The notes below the pieces were generated by a model. The model did not search any database, was not told where the DNA came from, and was given only the letters and a program-made list of their open reading frames with translations. A DNA stretch of 52,678 nt from Pseudomonadota bacterium (GTDB taxonomy: Bacteria > Pseudomonadota > Gammaproteobacteria > Burkholderiales > Thiobacillaceae), in assembly GCA_021802555.1 (NCBI GenBank), contig JAJZRU010000019.1, positions 1-52,678 on the forward strand. Reading direction: 5' to 3'. Positions 7,982 to 17,029 of the stretch are shown piece by piece (the stretch's first letter is position 1; every line of letters begins with the position of its first letter). A program made the position numbers and the translations under genes.

Positions 7982-9855
7982 TGGGCGACCTAATTAATCT
8001 TAACCAGTGTTTCTCGGCACTGGATACTGAGCCGACGATGCGTTTGCCTCATGCCACACGCTTCCAAAATCGTTTGGGCCATGTCGAAACCTGTCTTGAC
8101 TCGTTTAATGAAGGCCCCGCATGTTTATCGCTTCATATCCGCCCCCATTCCCCTGCCGGCGTCTTTCTTCCGGGTAGTTACGCGTTGGAGGCTGTAGCCT
8201 CCGGCGGCTGGCTATTGTCGGGTGCCAATGGCGATGCTGACTACTGGATCCCGCAACCCCCCTCATCTATTGAAATCGACGCCCAGTACCATCTTCTGCG
8301 CCAAAGATCGGCGGGTCTCGTGTCTTACACAATGGGTGATGCAGGTTTATCCGCAACATTTGGTACCGAGGCCGGCGAAGCATTGGCGCTGACGCTGTGG
8401 CGCCTTCCTCCAGGCTCTACCACAGCCCAAGAGCTGAAGAATGTGTCGCCGTTGGAAGCCAGTGCCGCTTTTATCCTGGGCTCGCACAGCTGCTACGCCA
8501 GGCCCGCCGACCTCTACCACCATCTCATCCACGGCTGGGTGTACGAACGCAACTACGCTTGGCCCCACAAGCGCAAGATCTGCTCGGAAAACGACGCGCA
8601 CGCGCTTTACCTGTTGTTTTGCGGCCTGGAGAAAGCCACCGGCAAGACGCTGTACCGGCTGTTCAAGCAGCAATTGCTGTTGAGCGTATTGTCCCGGCAG
8701 GACGCGGACGGCGGGTTTCGCCACGGCGAATGGACCGACGACATGGAGGCGCATTACCGCCTCAACGCCAGCGCCCTGCACATGATGCTTGACAGCCTGG
8801 CGGAGGCGCCGGATGCGACGATCCAGGCGGCCGCGGATCGGCTGGCGGAATATCTGGCCAAACAGACGGACCGGTTGGACTCTGGCACCTGGTTCCTGCA
8901 CGACGAGCTGGAGCAAAGCGAAGCGGCCATGAACCGGGCGCCCTTCCGCTGGGTGCGCAGCCGCGCCCTGGGCAAGCGCCCCTCCAACATGCTGGTGCTC
9001 AATACCCAACTCGACACTTCTATCGGGCTGCGCCGCCACGGCGCGCTCAGGGGCGACACCCGGCACGCGGAGCTGCTGGCCTCGGCAGATGCGGCCACTG
9101 CCGCCGTGCTAAAACTCGACACCGCCCCTTGGTTGTACCGCCCGCTCATGGGGCTGATCAGGCTGACGCTGCTGCCCACGCCGCGCGCGCAGGCCTTGCC
9201 GCTGCCGCTGCGCATGCTCAAACGCCTCACCTGGAAATATCTGCTGCCGCGCCTGCCGGACATCAAATCGCGTTTTCCTCGCTTGGTCATGCCGGGCGGT
9301 TACATCGACCGCGAGCTCTCCCTGCGCACCTGGGCACACCACTATCTCTCCATCAACCTCATGGACCTGGCGCGCTATCGCCGCAGCTCGGGCGCTGCCG
9401 CGCTCGATCCCATCATCCATGCCTGCGCGCAGTTTGCCGTCGACAGCGGCCTCCTGGAGCGCTGGGCGGAATTACGCTACGAAAAGTATGCTCTGGGATT
9501 CTGGGCCGAGGCACTCTACCACCTGTGCCGCATTTATCCCGAAGCAGAAAACTACCGCGCCTGGATGATCCAGGCCGTGCTGCTGCTCGAAGCGACGGAG
9601 CAGGGCCTGCCGCCTTCGCTGCTGGGCGCCAACGCCGAGGCCGTTGCGCCCCAAGAGCAGTTTCCATGCCCCATCCCCGCGGACCGCCGCCTGCGCATCG
9701 TCAACCTGGGCGATCGCGGCCGGCCCGAGCTGCTTGTGGTCAACCCCAGCGACGCCCCCGTCGCATTAGCCTGGCACACCCCCCCCGACGCCGCGCTGAG
9801 CTGGCCCGCCGCGAGCGTGCCGGCGCGCGGGGCGCTGCATAGCCGCGTGCCATGA
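7981..9855 (+). CDS. Uncharacterised alpha-helical protein of the polysaccharide locus
   Basis: A 624-residue protein I cannot assign to a named family. The central part (about 160-530) is helical and rich in Trp, His and Tyr. Repeated segments such as HGWVYERNYAWPH, DGGFRHGEWTDDMEAHYR and LRTWAHHYLSINLMDLARY suggest an alpha/alpha-toroid fold like polysaccharide lyases, epimerases and unsaturated glucuronyl hydrolases. No signal peptide is visible, so it probably acts in the cytoplasm. The first 130 codons or so are AT-rich and the rest GC-rich, so the right edge of the imported block falls inside this gene. The ATG at 7981 overlaps the upstream stop; an upstream in-frame ATG at 7906 would overlap far more. 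Confidence 0.7.
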   Translation: MGDLINLNQCFSALDTEPTMRLPHATRFQNRLGHVETCLDSFNEGPACLSLHIRPHSPAGVFLPGSYALEAVASGGWLLSGANGDADYWIPQPPSSIEIDAQYHLLRQRSAGLVSYTMGDAGLSATFGTEAGEALALTLWRLPPGSTTAQELKNVSPLEASAAFILGSHSCYARPADLYHHLIHGWVYERNYAWPHKRKICSENDAHALYLLFCGLEKATGKTLYRLFKQQLLLSVLSRQDADGGFRHGEWTDDMEAHYRLNASALHMMLDSLAEAPDATIQAAADRLAEYLAKQTDRLDSGTWFLHDELEQSEAAMNRAPFRWVRSRALGKRPSNMLVLNTQLDTSIGLRRHGALRGDTRHAELLASADAATAAVLKLDTAPWLYRPLMGLIRLTLLPTPRAQALPLPLRMLKRLTWKYLLPRLPDIKSRFPRLVMPGGYIDRELSLRTWAHHYLSINLMDLARYRRSSGAAALDPIIHACAQFAVDSGLLERWAELRYEKYALGFWAEALYHLCRIYPEAENYRAWMIQAVLLLEATEQGLPPSLLGANAEAVAPQEQFPCPIPADRRLRIVNLGDRGRPELLVVNPSDAPVALAWHTPPDAALSWPAASVPARGALHSRVP

Positions 9856-10979
9856 GAGTCGCCATCGCCAGCCCCGAATTCCCGCCCGACCTCGGCGGCG
9901 TCGAAACCTATGCCTGGGAATACACGCGGGAACTCGCCCGGCGCGGGCATGACGTCACGCTCTTCACTCGCCCGCACGTCCAAGGCAAGGTTTCCCTGGA
10001 AGGCGTGGAACACAGGCCCGTGCTGCGCCAAAATCTCGCGCTGGACCGCCGGGCTTTCGCCGCTTGCGAAGCCGACGTCTGGCACGCGATGAATGCCGCC
10101 TACGCTTGGCTTGCCTTGGACGGCCGCAAGACGGTCGTCTCGGTGCATGGCAACGATTTTCTACGGCCCTATATACCGTTCGCGGCCCGCGACTGGTCAA
10201 CCGTCCCATGGCTATGGCGCATGAATGCCCGGCGTCCCGCCTGGCTGCGCCAGATACAACTGCGGCGCAGCGCAGCCCTGGCCGCCGCCGCCCTGCCGCG
10301 CTGCCATCACCTCGTGGCCAACAGCCGCTACACGGAAGCCGCGCTGCTGCAAAAATATCCCGGCTGCGCGGGCAAGACTTCGGTGGCCTGGGTAGGCGTC
10401 GGCGGGGATTTTTTTGCCGTGTCGCCGCGCCCCGCTCCGGACGGAGTCGTGCGCCTGCTCACGGTCTGCCGCTTGTCCGAGCCGCGCAAGAATGTCGACG
10501 CGGTGCTGCACGCGCTCGCCCGGCTGGCGCGCCATTTTCGATTTCGCTACACCATCGTGGGAGAAGGCCCCGACCGGCCCCGCCTGCAAGCCCTGAGCGA
10601 ACGCCTCGGTTTGGCGGCGCGCGTGCATTTCACCGGCGCCCTCACACGCGAGCAGCTTCTGGAGCATTATGCCGACGCCGACCTCCTGGTTCTGGCGGCG
10701 TCCGTCCTGCCCGGCAGCCACGAAGGCTTCGGCATCGTTTATCTGGAGGCCGCCGCCGCAGGCGTGCCCTCGCTCGCCGCCCGGCTGGCCGGCGCGGCCG
10801 AAGCGGTGGAGGATGGCATTTCCGGCTTCTTCGTCGATAATCCTGGACAAGAAGCGCTGGGAGAGGCGCTGGGCGCCTATCTGCGCGGCGAACGCCGCTT
10901 CGAAGCGGCGGCCTGCCGGGCGTTTGCGCGGCGCTACACCTGGGACAAAGTGGTCGATCACACCCTGCAATACTACTGA
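9852..10979 (+). CDS. Family 4 glycosyltransferase
   Basis: GT4 (GT-B fold) enzyme, 375 residues. The N-terminal acceptor domain opens MRVAIASPEFPPDLGGVETYAWEY, with the Gly-rich GGVE loop. The C-terminal donor domain carries LLTVCRLSEPRKNVD and the E-x7-E signature in HEGFGIVYLEAAAAGVP. It starts in a 4-nt ATGA overlap with the preceding gene. It is cytoplasmic or membrane-peripheral and builds the exported glycan with its neighbours. Sugar specificity is unknown. Confidence 0.92.
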   Translation: MRVAIASPEFPPDLGGVETYAWEYTRELARRGHDVTLFTRPHVQGKVSLEGVEHRPVLRQNLALDRRAFAACEADVWHAMNAAYAWLALDGRKTVVSVHGNDFLRPYIPFAARDWSTVPWLWRMNARRPAWLRQIQLRRSAALAAAALPRCHHLVANSRYTEAALLQKYPGCAGKTSVAWVGVGGDFFAVSPRPAPDGVVRLLTVCRLSEPRKNVDAVLHALARLARHFRFRYTIVGEGPDRPRLQALSERLGLAARVHFTGALTREQLLEHYADADLLVLAASVLPGSHEGFGIVYLEAAAAGVPSLAARLAGAAEAVEDGISGFFVDNPGQEALGEALGAYLRGERRFEAAACRAFARRYTWDKVVDHTLQYY

Positions 10980-10991
10980 CCGAAAAACATC

Positions 10992-11957
10992 GTGGAACAG
11001 GCTTTCGATCCCGCCCGCATATCGGTCATCATGCCCTGCTACAACGCCGCACCTTATGTCGCGGAAGCCGTGGCGAGCGTCATGGAGCAAAGCCACCCCA
11101 ACGTGGAACTGATCGTCGTCGATGATGGCTCCACGGATGCCAGCGTGCGCATACTCGAAGACCTTGCTTCCCGCAATGCCGGGAGAATGCGTCTGCTGTT
11201 TCAGCATCGCATGGGGCCATATCCCGCCCGCAATCTTGGCCTGGCCCATGCCAGCGGCGGCAAGATCGCCTTTCTCGACGCCGACGACTGGTGGAATCGC
11301 GGCTGTCTCGCCAAGCTCGACGCCGCGCTCGAAGCCCATGGCGCCAACATCGCCTATTGCGGCTGGCAGAACGTGGGCGAAGGCGCGCCGGGAGCCGACC
11401 CCTACGTGCCCCCGGACTACCGCGCCCTGGATACGGCGGCGGAATTCCTGCGTACCTGCCCCTGGCCCATCCACGCCGCCCTGGTACGGCGCACCGCCAT
11501 CGACGCCGTGCGCGGTTTTTCCGAGCGCCGATTCTCCGCCATGGACTATGATCTTTGGCTGCGCCTATACGGCCACACCGACAAGCTCGTGCGCGTGCCT
11601 GAAGTGCTTGCCTTCTATCGCTGGCATGGAGATGGGCAGATTTCCAAGACCAAGTGGAAACAGGTATTGGATGCGGTCGACGTGCGCAACACCTTCGCCC
11701 ATCATCACCCTGAACGCGTATCCCATCTGCCGCCCCGCAGACTGTACGAACTTACCCACGGCAGTCTGCTGCGCGAGGCCTACCGTGCCTACTGGCAGCG
11801 TGACCTGGGCACTGCACAACCGCTGTTCCGGCGCGCTTTCTGGCGCGGCGTCTGGCAAGCAGGCGATCTCAAATATCTCGGCGCCAGCCTGCTGCCCGCG
11901 CCGATTTTCAGATCCTTGGTGCGCGCGCACGACCGCCAGCGGGAGCAGGGACAGTGA
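10992..11957 (+). CDS. Family 2 glycosyltransferase
   Basis: GT2 enzyme of 321 residues. ISVIMPCYNAAPYVAEAVAS, LIVVDDGSTDAS and FLDADDWWNRGCLAKL (DxD with Trp) are all intact, followed by MDYDLWLRLY as the acceptor-side motif. It begins with GTG at 10992, 12 nt after the previous stop. The stop overlaps the following GTG. It is most similar in layout to capsule and O-antigen glycosyltransferases; donor unknown. Confidence 0.9.
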   Translation: MEQAFDPARISVIMPCYNAAPYVAEAVASVMEQSHPNVELIVVDDGSTDASVRILEDLASRNAGRMRLLFQHRMGPYPARNLGLAHASGGKIAFLDADDWWNRGCLAKLDAALEAHGANIAYCGWQNVGEGAPGADPYVPPDYRALDTAAEFLRTCPWPIHAALVRRTAIDAVRGFSERRFSAMDYDLWLRLYGHTDKLVRVPEVLAFYRWHGDGQISKTKWKQVLDAVDVRNTFAHHHPERVSHLPPRRLYELTHGSLLREAYRAYWQRDLGTAQPLFRRAFWRGVWQAGDLKYLGASLLPAPIFRSLVRAHDRQREQGQ

Positions 11958-12751
11958 AGACGGCGCAGCGCGTCCCTGTGCTCATGTATCACCGCATCGG
12001 CGAAGCCCACAATCCATGGGAAGCGAAGTATTGCATCAGCCCGCAGCGCTTCGAGGTGCACATGCAAACCCTGGCCCGCGCCGGCAAGCGCGCGGTGGTG
12101 CTGTCCGATTTCTTCACATGGCTGGACGGCAAAAGCGAGCTGCCCGACGGCGCCTTCCTGCTTACTTTCGACGACGGCTTTCTGGGTTTGCACGAGCATG
12201 CCCTGCCCATATTGGACGAGCTCGGCTACGCGGCGACGGTTTTCCTGGTCTCGGCGCTGACCGGGCAGCGCGACGTATGGTGCCGCGCCAGCAACCCTTC
12301 GGGAGCCACCTACCCGCTGCTCGACAGCCACCACATTCAGGAGATGAGCCGGCATGATTTTGCGTTCCAGTCGCATACGCGCAACCATGCCGACCTGCCT
12401 ACCCTGGACGACGGCCGCTTGGCCGACGAACTGGCCGGCTCGAAGGCCGAGCTGGAGGACTTGTTGGGCAAGCCCGTGGACTATCTGGCCTACCCCTTCG
12501 GGCGTTACGACGAGCGCGTGCTGACTGGCGCCCGCACGGCCGGCTACCGCGCCGCTTTCTCGGTGCAGCCCGGATTCAACCGCCGCGACATCGACCGCTT
12601 CCGCATCCGCCGCCTGGACATTTTCGGCACCGACACGCCGGCGATGCTCGCGCGCAAACTGCGCTTCGGCAGCAACGACGGTTCGTGGCGGCAGGCCCTG
12701 CGCTATTACGGCGCGCGGCTGGCGTCACGCCTGGGAGCCGGCCATGGCTGA
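11954..12751 (+). CDS. Polysaccharide deacetylase, NodB homology domain
   Basis: Carbohydrate esterase family 4-type protein, 265 residues. The first catalytic motif TFDDG (71-75) supplies the base and metal-binding Asp. H141-x3-H145 (HTRNH) supplies the metal-binding His residues, and LAYPFGRYDERV is motif 3. GTG at 11954 overlaps the upstream stop (GTGA). No signal peptide is visible. It would act on N-acetylated sugar intermediates in the cytoplasm, unlike secreted chitin deacetylases. It may remove acetyl groups from an amino sugar in the nascent glycan. Confidence 0.88.
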   Translation: MKTAQRVPVLMYHRIGEAHNPWEAKYCISPQRFEVHMQTLARAGKRAVVLSDFFTWLDGKSELPDGAFLLTFDDGFLGLHEHALPILDELGYAATVFLVSALTGQRDVWCRASNPSGATYPLLDSHHIQEMSRHDFAFQSHTRNHADLPTLDDGRLADELAGSKAELEDLLGKPVDYLAYPFGRYDERVLTGARTAGYRAAFSVQPGFNRRDIDRFRIRRLDIFGTDTPAMLARKLRFGSNDGSWRQALRYYGARLASRLGAGHG

Positions 12752-13658
12752 GTGTTTCCTCACCGTGGCTCTGTGCACCCACAACCACGCGAACCGGCTC
12801 AGGCGCACCCTGCGCGACTTCGCCTCCGTGACACCGCCGCGCCGACCCTGGGAACTGCTGATGGTGGACAACGGCTGCACGGATGAGACGCCGGAATTGC
12901 TTGCCAAGGCCCGGTGGCCCTCCGCCTGGCCGCAAGCCCGCATCGTCCGCGAAGACCGCCTGGGGCTGTCGCACGCACGCAATCGCGCCGCCGCCGAAGC
13001 ACGCGGCGAATATCTGCTGTTCTTCGACGACGACGAAACCCCCGGCCCGCACTGGCTGCGGGCGCACGAAGCAGCTATGGAAACCTTTGCCCCGGATGCC
13101 ACCGGCGGGCGCATCGACGTGCTGTTCGAAGGCGAACGCCCGGCCTGGCTGGTCGACGAGCTGCTGGGTTTTCTGGGCCAGCTCGACCACGGCCCGGCCG
13201 CCTGGCTGAAGCAGTCATCGACTCCCTTTTACGGCGGCAACTTCGCCATACGGCGCAGCCTGATCGACGAAGTCGGCGGTTTCGACATCCAACTGGGCCG
13301 CAAGGGAAACGCCAACAACGGCGGCGAAGACACCGAATTCTATCGCCGCCTGTGTGACGCCGGGCGCCGGATTCGCTGGGTGCCCGAGGCCGTCATCCAG
13401 CACCGCATCGAAGCCGGCAAGCTCAGGCGCGGCTATTTCCTCGACCTGCACTATCGCCAGGGCCGCGCCGAAGGCGCGCGCAGCCGCGGCGGCGCGCCGC
13501 GGCTGCCGCCCAAATACCTCCTGCCGCAGATCGCGCGCGCCTACGGGCGCGCCTTGGGCAAACGCCTGCGCGATGGCGCCGACCAGTCGCTGCGCCTGGA
13601 AATGAACGCGGCTTATTTCACCGGCTACGCGCTCGGCTGGATGAGGGATATGACGTAG
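12744..13658 (+). CDS. Family 2 glycosyltransferase
   Basis: GT2 enzyme, 304 residues. FLTVALCTHNHANRLRRTL, LMVDNGCTDETPELL, LGLSHARNRAAAEARGEYLLFFDDDETP (DDD as the metal site) and NNGGEDTEFYRRL are recognisable. The FYGGNFAIRR segment is common in this subgroup. It overlaps the deacetylase by 8 nt. It has the same overall organisation as the N-terminal part of the next gene, so the two could be related by duplication. Confidence 0.9.
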   Translation: MAECFLTVALCTHNHANRLRRTLRDFASVTPPRRPWELLMVDNGCTDETPELLAKARWPSAWPQARIVREDRLGLSHARNRAAAEARGEYLLFFDDDETPGPHWLRAHEAAMETFAPDATGGRIDVLFEGERPAWLVDELLGFLGQLDHGPAAWLKQSSTPFYGGNFAIRRSLIDEVGGFDIQLGRKGNANNGGEDTEFYRRLCDAGRRIRWVPEAVIQHRIEAGKLRRGYFLDLHYRQGRAEGARSRGGAPRLPPKYLLPQIARAYGRALGKRLRDGADQSLRLEMNAAYFTGYALGWMRDMT

Positions 13659-13725
13659 TATCCGCGTGCAGATTGCAACGCCGGAACCCCCAACAAAAAC
13701 GATCCATCCGAACCAACTTGACCGC

Positions 13726-16700
13726 ATGCCCCGCACCATGACTGCGGAACTAACCATTCTCATCTGCACCCATAACCGGGCGGAGTTGCTCGCCCGTACC
13801 CTGGATTTTCTCAATCAGGCGAAACGACCTGCCCAGAAGGTGGAGGTGTTGGTGGTCGCCAATGCCTGCACCGACGGCACGCATGACCTGCTCGATCGCT
13901 ATACCGCGCAGTTCAATGGCTCCCTGCCTCTACGCTGGCTCGTGCAGCCCATTCCCGGGAAATCGCATGCCCTCAATCTTGCCCTGAAACACCTGGACGC
14001 CCCCTTGGTCGCCATGGTGGACGACGACCACCGTGTAGATGCCGACTACTTGACGAACATTATCGAAGGCACCGCCGCCCACCCGGAGGCAAACATCTAT
14101 TGCGGGCGAATCATTCCGGATTGGGACGGCTCCGAGCCCCCCTGGATACATGACGATGGCCCATATCGCATCTACCCGCTCCCTGTGCCTCGCTACGATC
14201 TGGGCAACGGAACGCGCACTCTCGATCCGCTCCAGGACCCCCTCCCGGGCGGGGGAAACCTGGTCTTGCGGCGTCGAATACTGGAAAGCAACGGGCTTTT
14301 TTCCACCAACCTGGGCCCACGCGGCCACAACCTGGGAGGGGGCGAAGATCTTGACTACGTGCGACGCGCGGTAGGCAAAGGCGAACAGATTCGCTACCTT
14401 CCGGGCGTAATCCAGTATCACTATGCCGACGGACGCCGTCTCAGGTTGTTCTACCTCATGCGCAAGGCCTACCAGCGCACGCTGTCTCACGGCCAAGTGT
14501 ATCAGCAGCGAGGGCTGCATCTCTACATGTGGCGCAAGCTTGCCGGCTATATCGGGCAAAGCCTCGCCAGCCTATCCTGGCCCAGGAGGCGTTTTTATCT
14601 GGTACGAAGCGCCGCCGCGCTCGGAGAAATCAGCGCCGGGATAAACAGCCTTTTGGACCATCGCCGGCGCGGCCGCGGCAGCCGCATTTCCATAGGCGAC
14701 CGCGCTACCCGCCACTCGCAGGGCCTGGGATTCCTGACAGCGGTGTTCGGCCTATTGGCTTTCCTGAATCTGCCCATGGCCCAGATTGCCGCGCCGGTAC
14801 TGGGCGCCGCCGCCCTGGCCAGCGCCCTACTGGCGGCCCGTTCGGCGCTGCATTTCAGCCGCACCGGCCCGCGCCTGCGCCAGGAGATTCTTACGCGCTA
14901 TCGCTACTACACGCTCTATGCCTTTATGCGCTTGAGCCTGTTCGCTTTCGTCGTCGCGCTGCTGACCGGCGCGGCGGGCGCGGCGGTTTATGCGCAGATG
15001 AGCCTCGCGCTGGACAAATCCTGGTCCGGCCTCTGGGCATTCGCGGCCGCTCTGGCGGCCATCGTGCTGGCCACGGGCTGGCGCCTCGCCGTCAAGCTGC
15101 TGGACAATCCCGGCCTGGTGGTAGCGTCCACCCACTATCGCCCCAGCCGCTTTTATGCGCTCTGGCGCATGCTCTCGCCCGAACGCCTGCAAACCTTGCG
15201 CACCGCCGCTCTGGCGGCAGCGCTGCTGCTGGCGGGCCTGGCGACCCGGCGGCTCGCCCTGGACAACGATCCGGGCGGCCTGGTGGCGCTCTGGTCCGGG
15301 GGGCTTTTCTACCTTTGCCTCCTGCGCTGGGCGGAGGGACGCTCGGCAACGCCCCAGGCAGCCACGTCACCGCCGCCTGCGCAAACGCCCAACATCATCC
15401 TGCTCGGCTCCGACACGCTGCGCGCCGACATCCTGGGGCGCGGGCTGACTCCGCATCTGGACGAACTGGCGCGGCAGGGAACCTGGTTCAGCCAGTGCTA
15501 TGTCCCCTGCGCCCGCACGGCGCCGAGTCTGGCGTCCCTGCTCACAGGATTGTGGCCGACCTCGCACGGCATCCGCGACAACTTCGTGAGCGATGACGAT
15601 GCCAACCACCCGCTGGACGCCCTGCCGCGCTGGCTTGCAGCGAAAGGCTACCGCAGCGCCGCCATTTCCGATTGGTGCGGCGCCGACCTGGGCAAGCTGG
15701 ATTTTGGTTTCGAGCTGCTCGACGTCCCGGAAGACCAGTGGAACCTGAAATACCTCATCCGCCAGGGACCCAAGGATTTGCGCCTGTTCCTGTCGCTCTT
15801 CCTGCACAACCAAGCCGGGCGCCTGCTGCTTCCCGAAATCTATTACCAGGGCGGCGTGCCGCTCACCGAGCAACTGGGCCCGCGCGCGCGCCGCCTTGCC
15901 GCGCGCCTGGGCGAGAGCGGCAAGCCTTTTCTGCTCAATGTCTTCTACTCCACCACCCACCCCCCCTTCGCCTCGGAATGGCCCTGGTACACGCGCTATG
16001 CCGATGCGGCCTATGAAGGGGAATCGAAATTCGCCATGGCGCGGCTCACCGATCCCATGGACGTGCTGCGGCGCCAGGGAGAACCGCGCGAAGAATTCGA
16101 TCTGGAGCAAATCCTGCACCTGTACGACGGCTGCGCGGCCCAGTTCGACCACGAGGTCGGTCTCTTCCTGGAACAGCTCGAACGATCGGGGCTGGCGCAA
16201 AACACTGTCCTGGTCATCTATTCCGACCATGGCATGGAATTCTTCGAGCATGACACCTGGGGCCAGGGCAACTCGGCCGTGGGAGAAGCCAGCCCGCGCG
16301 TCCCCCTGATCCTGCGCGACCCGCGCCGTCCCGGCCGCGGGCGGGTGGACCAAGTGGTGCGCAGCATCGATCTTGCGCCCACCCTGGCGGAACTGGCCGG
16401 CGCCTCCCCCCCCGACAAGACGGATGGCGTCTCCCTGGTGCCCCTGCTTTCCAATCCCGGCCAGAACCTCGATCTGCCCGCCTACAACGAAACCGGGCTA
16501 TGGCTGACGGCCATGCCGGGGCAGGCGCCGGAACATCTGCGCTACCCCGACCTGCTGGAACTCATCGACGTCCCCGACCTTGCCAGCGGCACCCTCGCCC
16601 TCAAAGAGGGCTACCTCCCGGCAATTCTTGCCGCCAAGGACCGCATGCTCCGAGTAGGCGCCTGGAAGCTCGTGTATCAGCCCCTGCGTTCCGGACCTCT

Positions 16701-16890
16701 TCTGCTGCTGTTCGATCTCGAACGGGATCCCGCCTGTACGCGGGACGTCGCGGCGCAGCATCCCGAGATTGTCGAACACCTCTGGCAACGCTTACAGCAG
16801 GACTGGCTCCAGAGCGATCGTCTCCCGGCATGCGGCGCCGGAGCGGCCGAACCCGAAGCGGAAAACACGCCCCAGTACGACAGCCCATAA
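13726..16890 (+). CDS. Fusion protein: GT2 glycosyltransferase, membrane segment and sulfatase-fold domain
   Basis: A 1054-residue fusion. Residues 5-290 are GT2, with LTILICTHNRAELLARTL, a VDDDH metal site and GGGEDLDYVRRA. About residues 330-540 hold several hydrophobic segments. From about 553 to the end is an alkaline phosphatase/sulfatase fold, with PNIILLGSDTLRAD (D563), the nucleophile region ARTAPSLASLLTG and YSDHGMEFFEH (D834, H835). The usual C-x-P-x-R becomes T598-A-P-S-L, so there is no formylglycine site there; a nearby Cys is at 595. Thr nucleophiles are known in phosphoethanolamine and phosphoglycerol transferases of this fold. The start is uncertain: in-frame GTG 13666 and ATG 13738 are alternatives, and none has a clear ribosome site. 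Confidence 0.8.
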   Translation: MPRTMTAELTILICTHNRAELLARTLDFLNQAKRPAQKVEVLVVANACTDGTHDLLDRYTAQFNGSLPLRWLVQPIPGKSHALNLALKHLDAPLVAMVDDDHRVDADYLTNIIEGTAAHPEANIYCGRIIPDWDGSEPPWIHDDGPYRIYPLPVPRYDLGNGTRTLDPLQDPLPGGGNLVLRRRILESNGLFSTNLGPRGHNLGGGEDLDYVRRAVGKGEQIRYLPGVIQYHYADGRRLRLFYLMRKAYQRTLSHGQVYQQRGLHLYMWRKLAGYIGQSLASLSWPRRRFYLVRSAAALGEISAGINSLLDHRRRGRGSRISIGDRATRHSQGLGFLTAVFGLLAFLNLPMAQIAAPVLGAAALASALLAARSALHFSRTGPRLRQEILTRYRYYTLYAFMRLSLFAFVVALLTGAAGAAVYAQMSLALDKSWSGLWAFAAALAAIVLATGWRLAVKLLDNPGLVVASTHYRPSRFYALWRMLSPERLQTLRTAALAAALLLAGLATRRLALDNDPGGLVALWSGGLFYLCLLRWAEGRSATPQAATSPPPAQTPNIILLGSDTLRADILGRGLTPHLDELARQGTWFSQCYVPCARTAPSLASLLTGLWPTSHGIRDNFVSDDDANHPLDALPRWLAAKGYRSAAISDWCGADLGKLDFGFELLDVPEDQWNLKYLIRQGPKDLRLFLSLFLHNQAGRLLLPEIYYQGGVPLTEQLGPRARRLAARLGESGKPFLLNVFYSTTHPPFASEWPWYTRYADAAYEGESKFAMARLTDPMDVLRRQGEPREEFDLEQILHLYDGCAAQFDHEVGLFLEQLERSGLAQNTVLVIYSDHGMEFFEHDTWGQGNSAVGEASPRVPLILRDPRRPGRGRVDQVVRSIDLAPTLAELAGASPPDKTDGVSLVPLLSNPGQNLDLPAYNETGLWLTAMPGQAPEHLRYPDLLELIDVPDLASGTLALKEGYLPAILAAKDRMLRVGAWKLVYQPLRSGPLLLLFDLERDPACTRDVAAQHPEIVEHLWQRLQQDWLQSDRLPACGAGAAEPEAENTPQYDSP

Positions 16891-17029
16891 GTTTCGCTAT
16901 GTTCGACGCGCCCCGCATCGCCGATTGCTTTGTCGCTCATCCTCGCCATAGCTATGGCTGCGGTTCGCTTCGCGCACTCGGCGCGCGGATGCGCGTCTCG
17001 GCATGTACGCAAACTTATGGGTTGCCGTA
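16876..17029. repeat. Imperfect long inverted repeat between convergent arms (MITE-like)
   Basis: The outer arms (16876-16898 and 17007-17029) match as inverted copies with about five mismatches, sharing a CCCATAAGTTT core. A perfect 14-bp palindrome GCCATAGCTATGGC (16945-16958) sits almost exactly at the centre, and weaker symmetry is visible between. The stop codon of the upstream plus-strand gene lies inside the left arm; the stop of the downstream minus-strand gene begins at the outer edge of the right arm. No transposase is encoded. It could be a non-autonomous mobile element or a large hairpin ending transcription from both sides. Confidence 0.6.
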
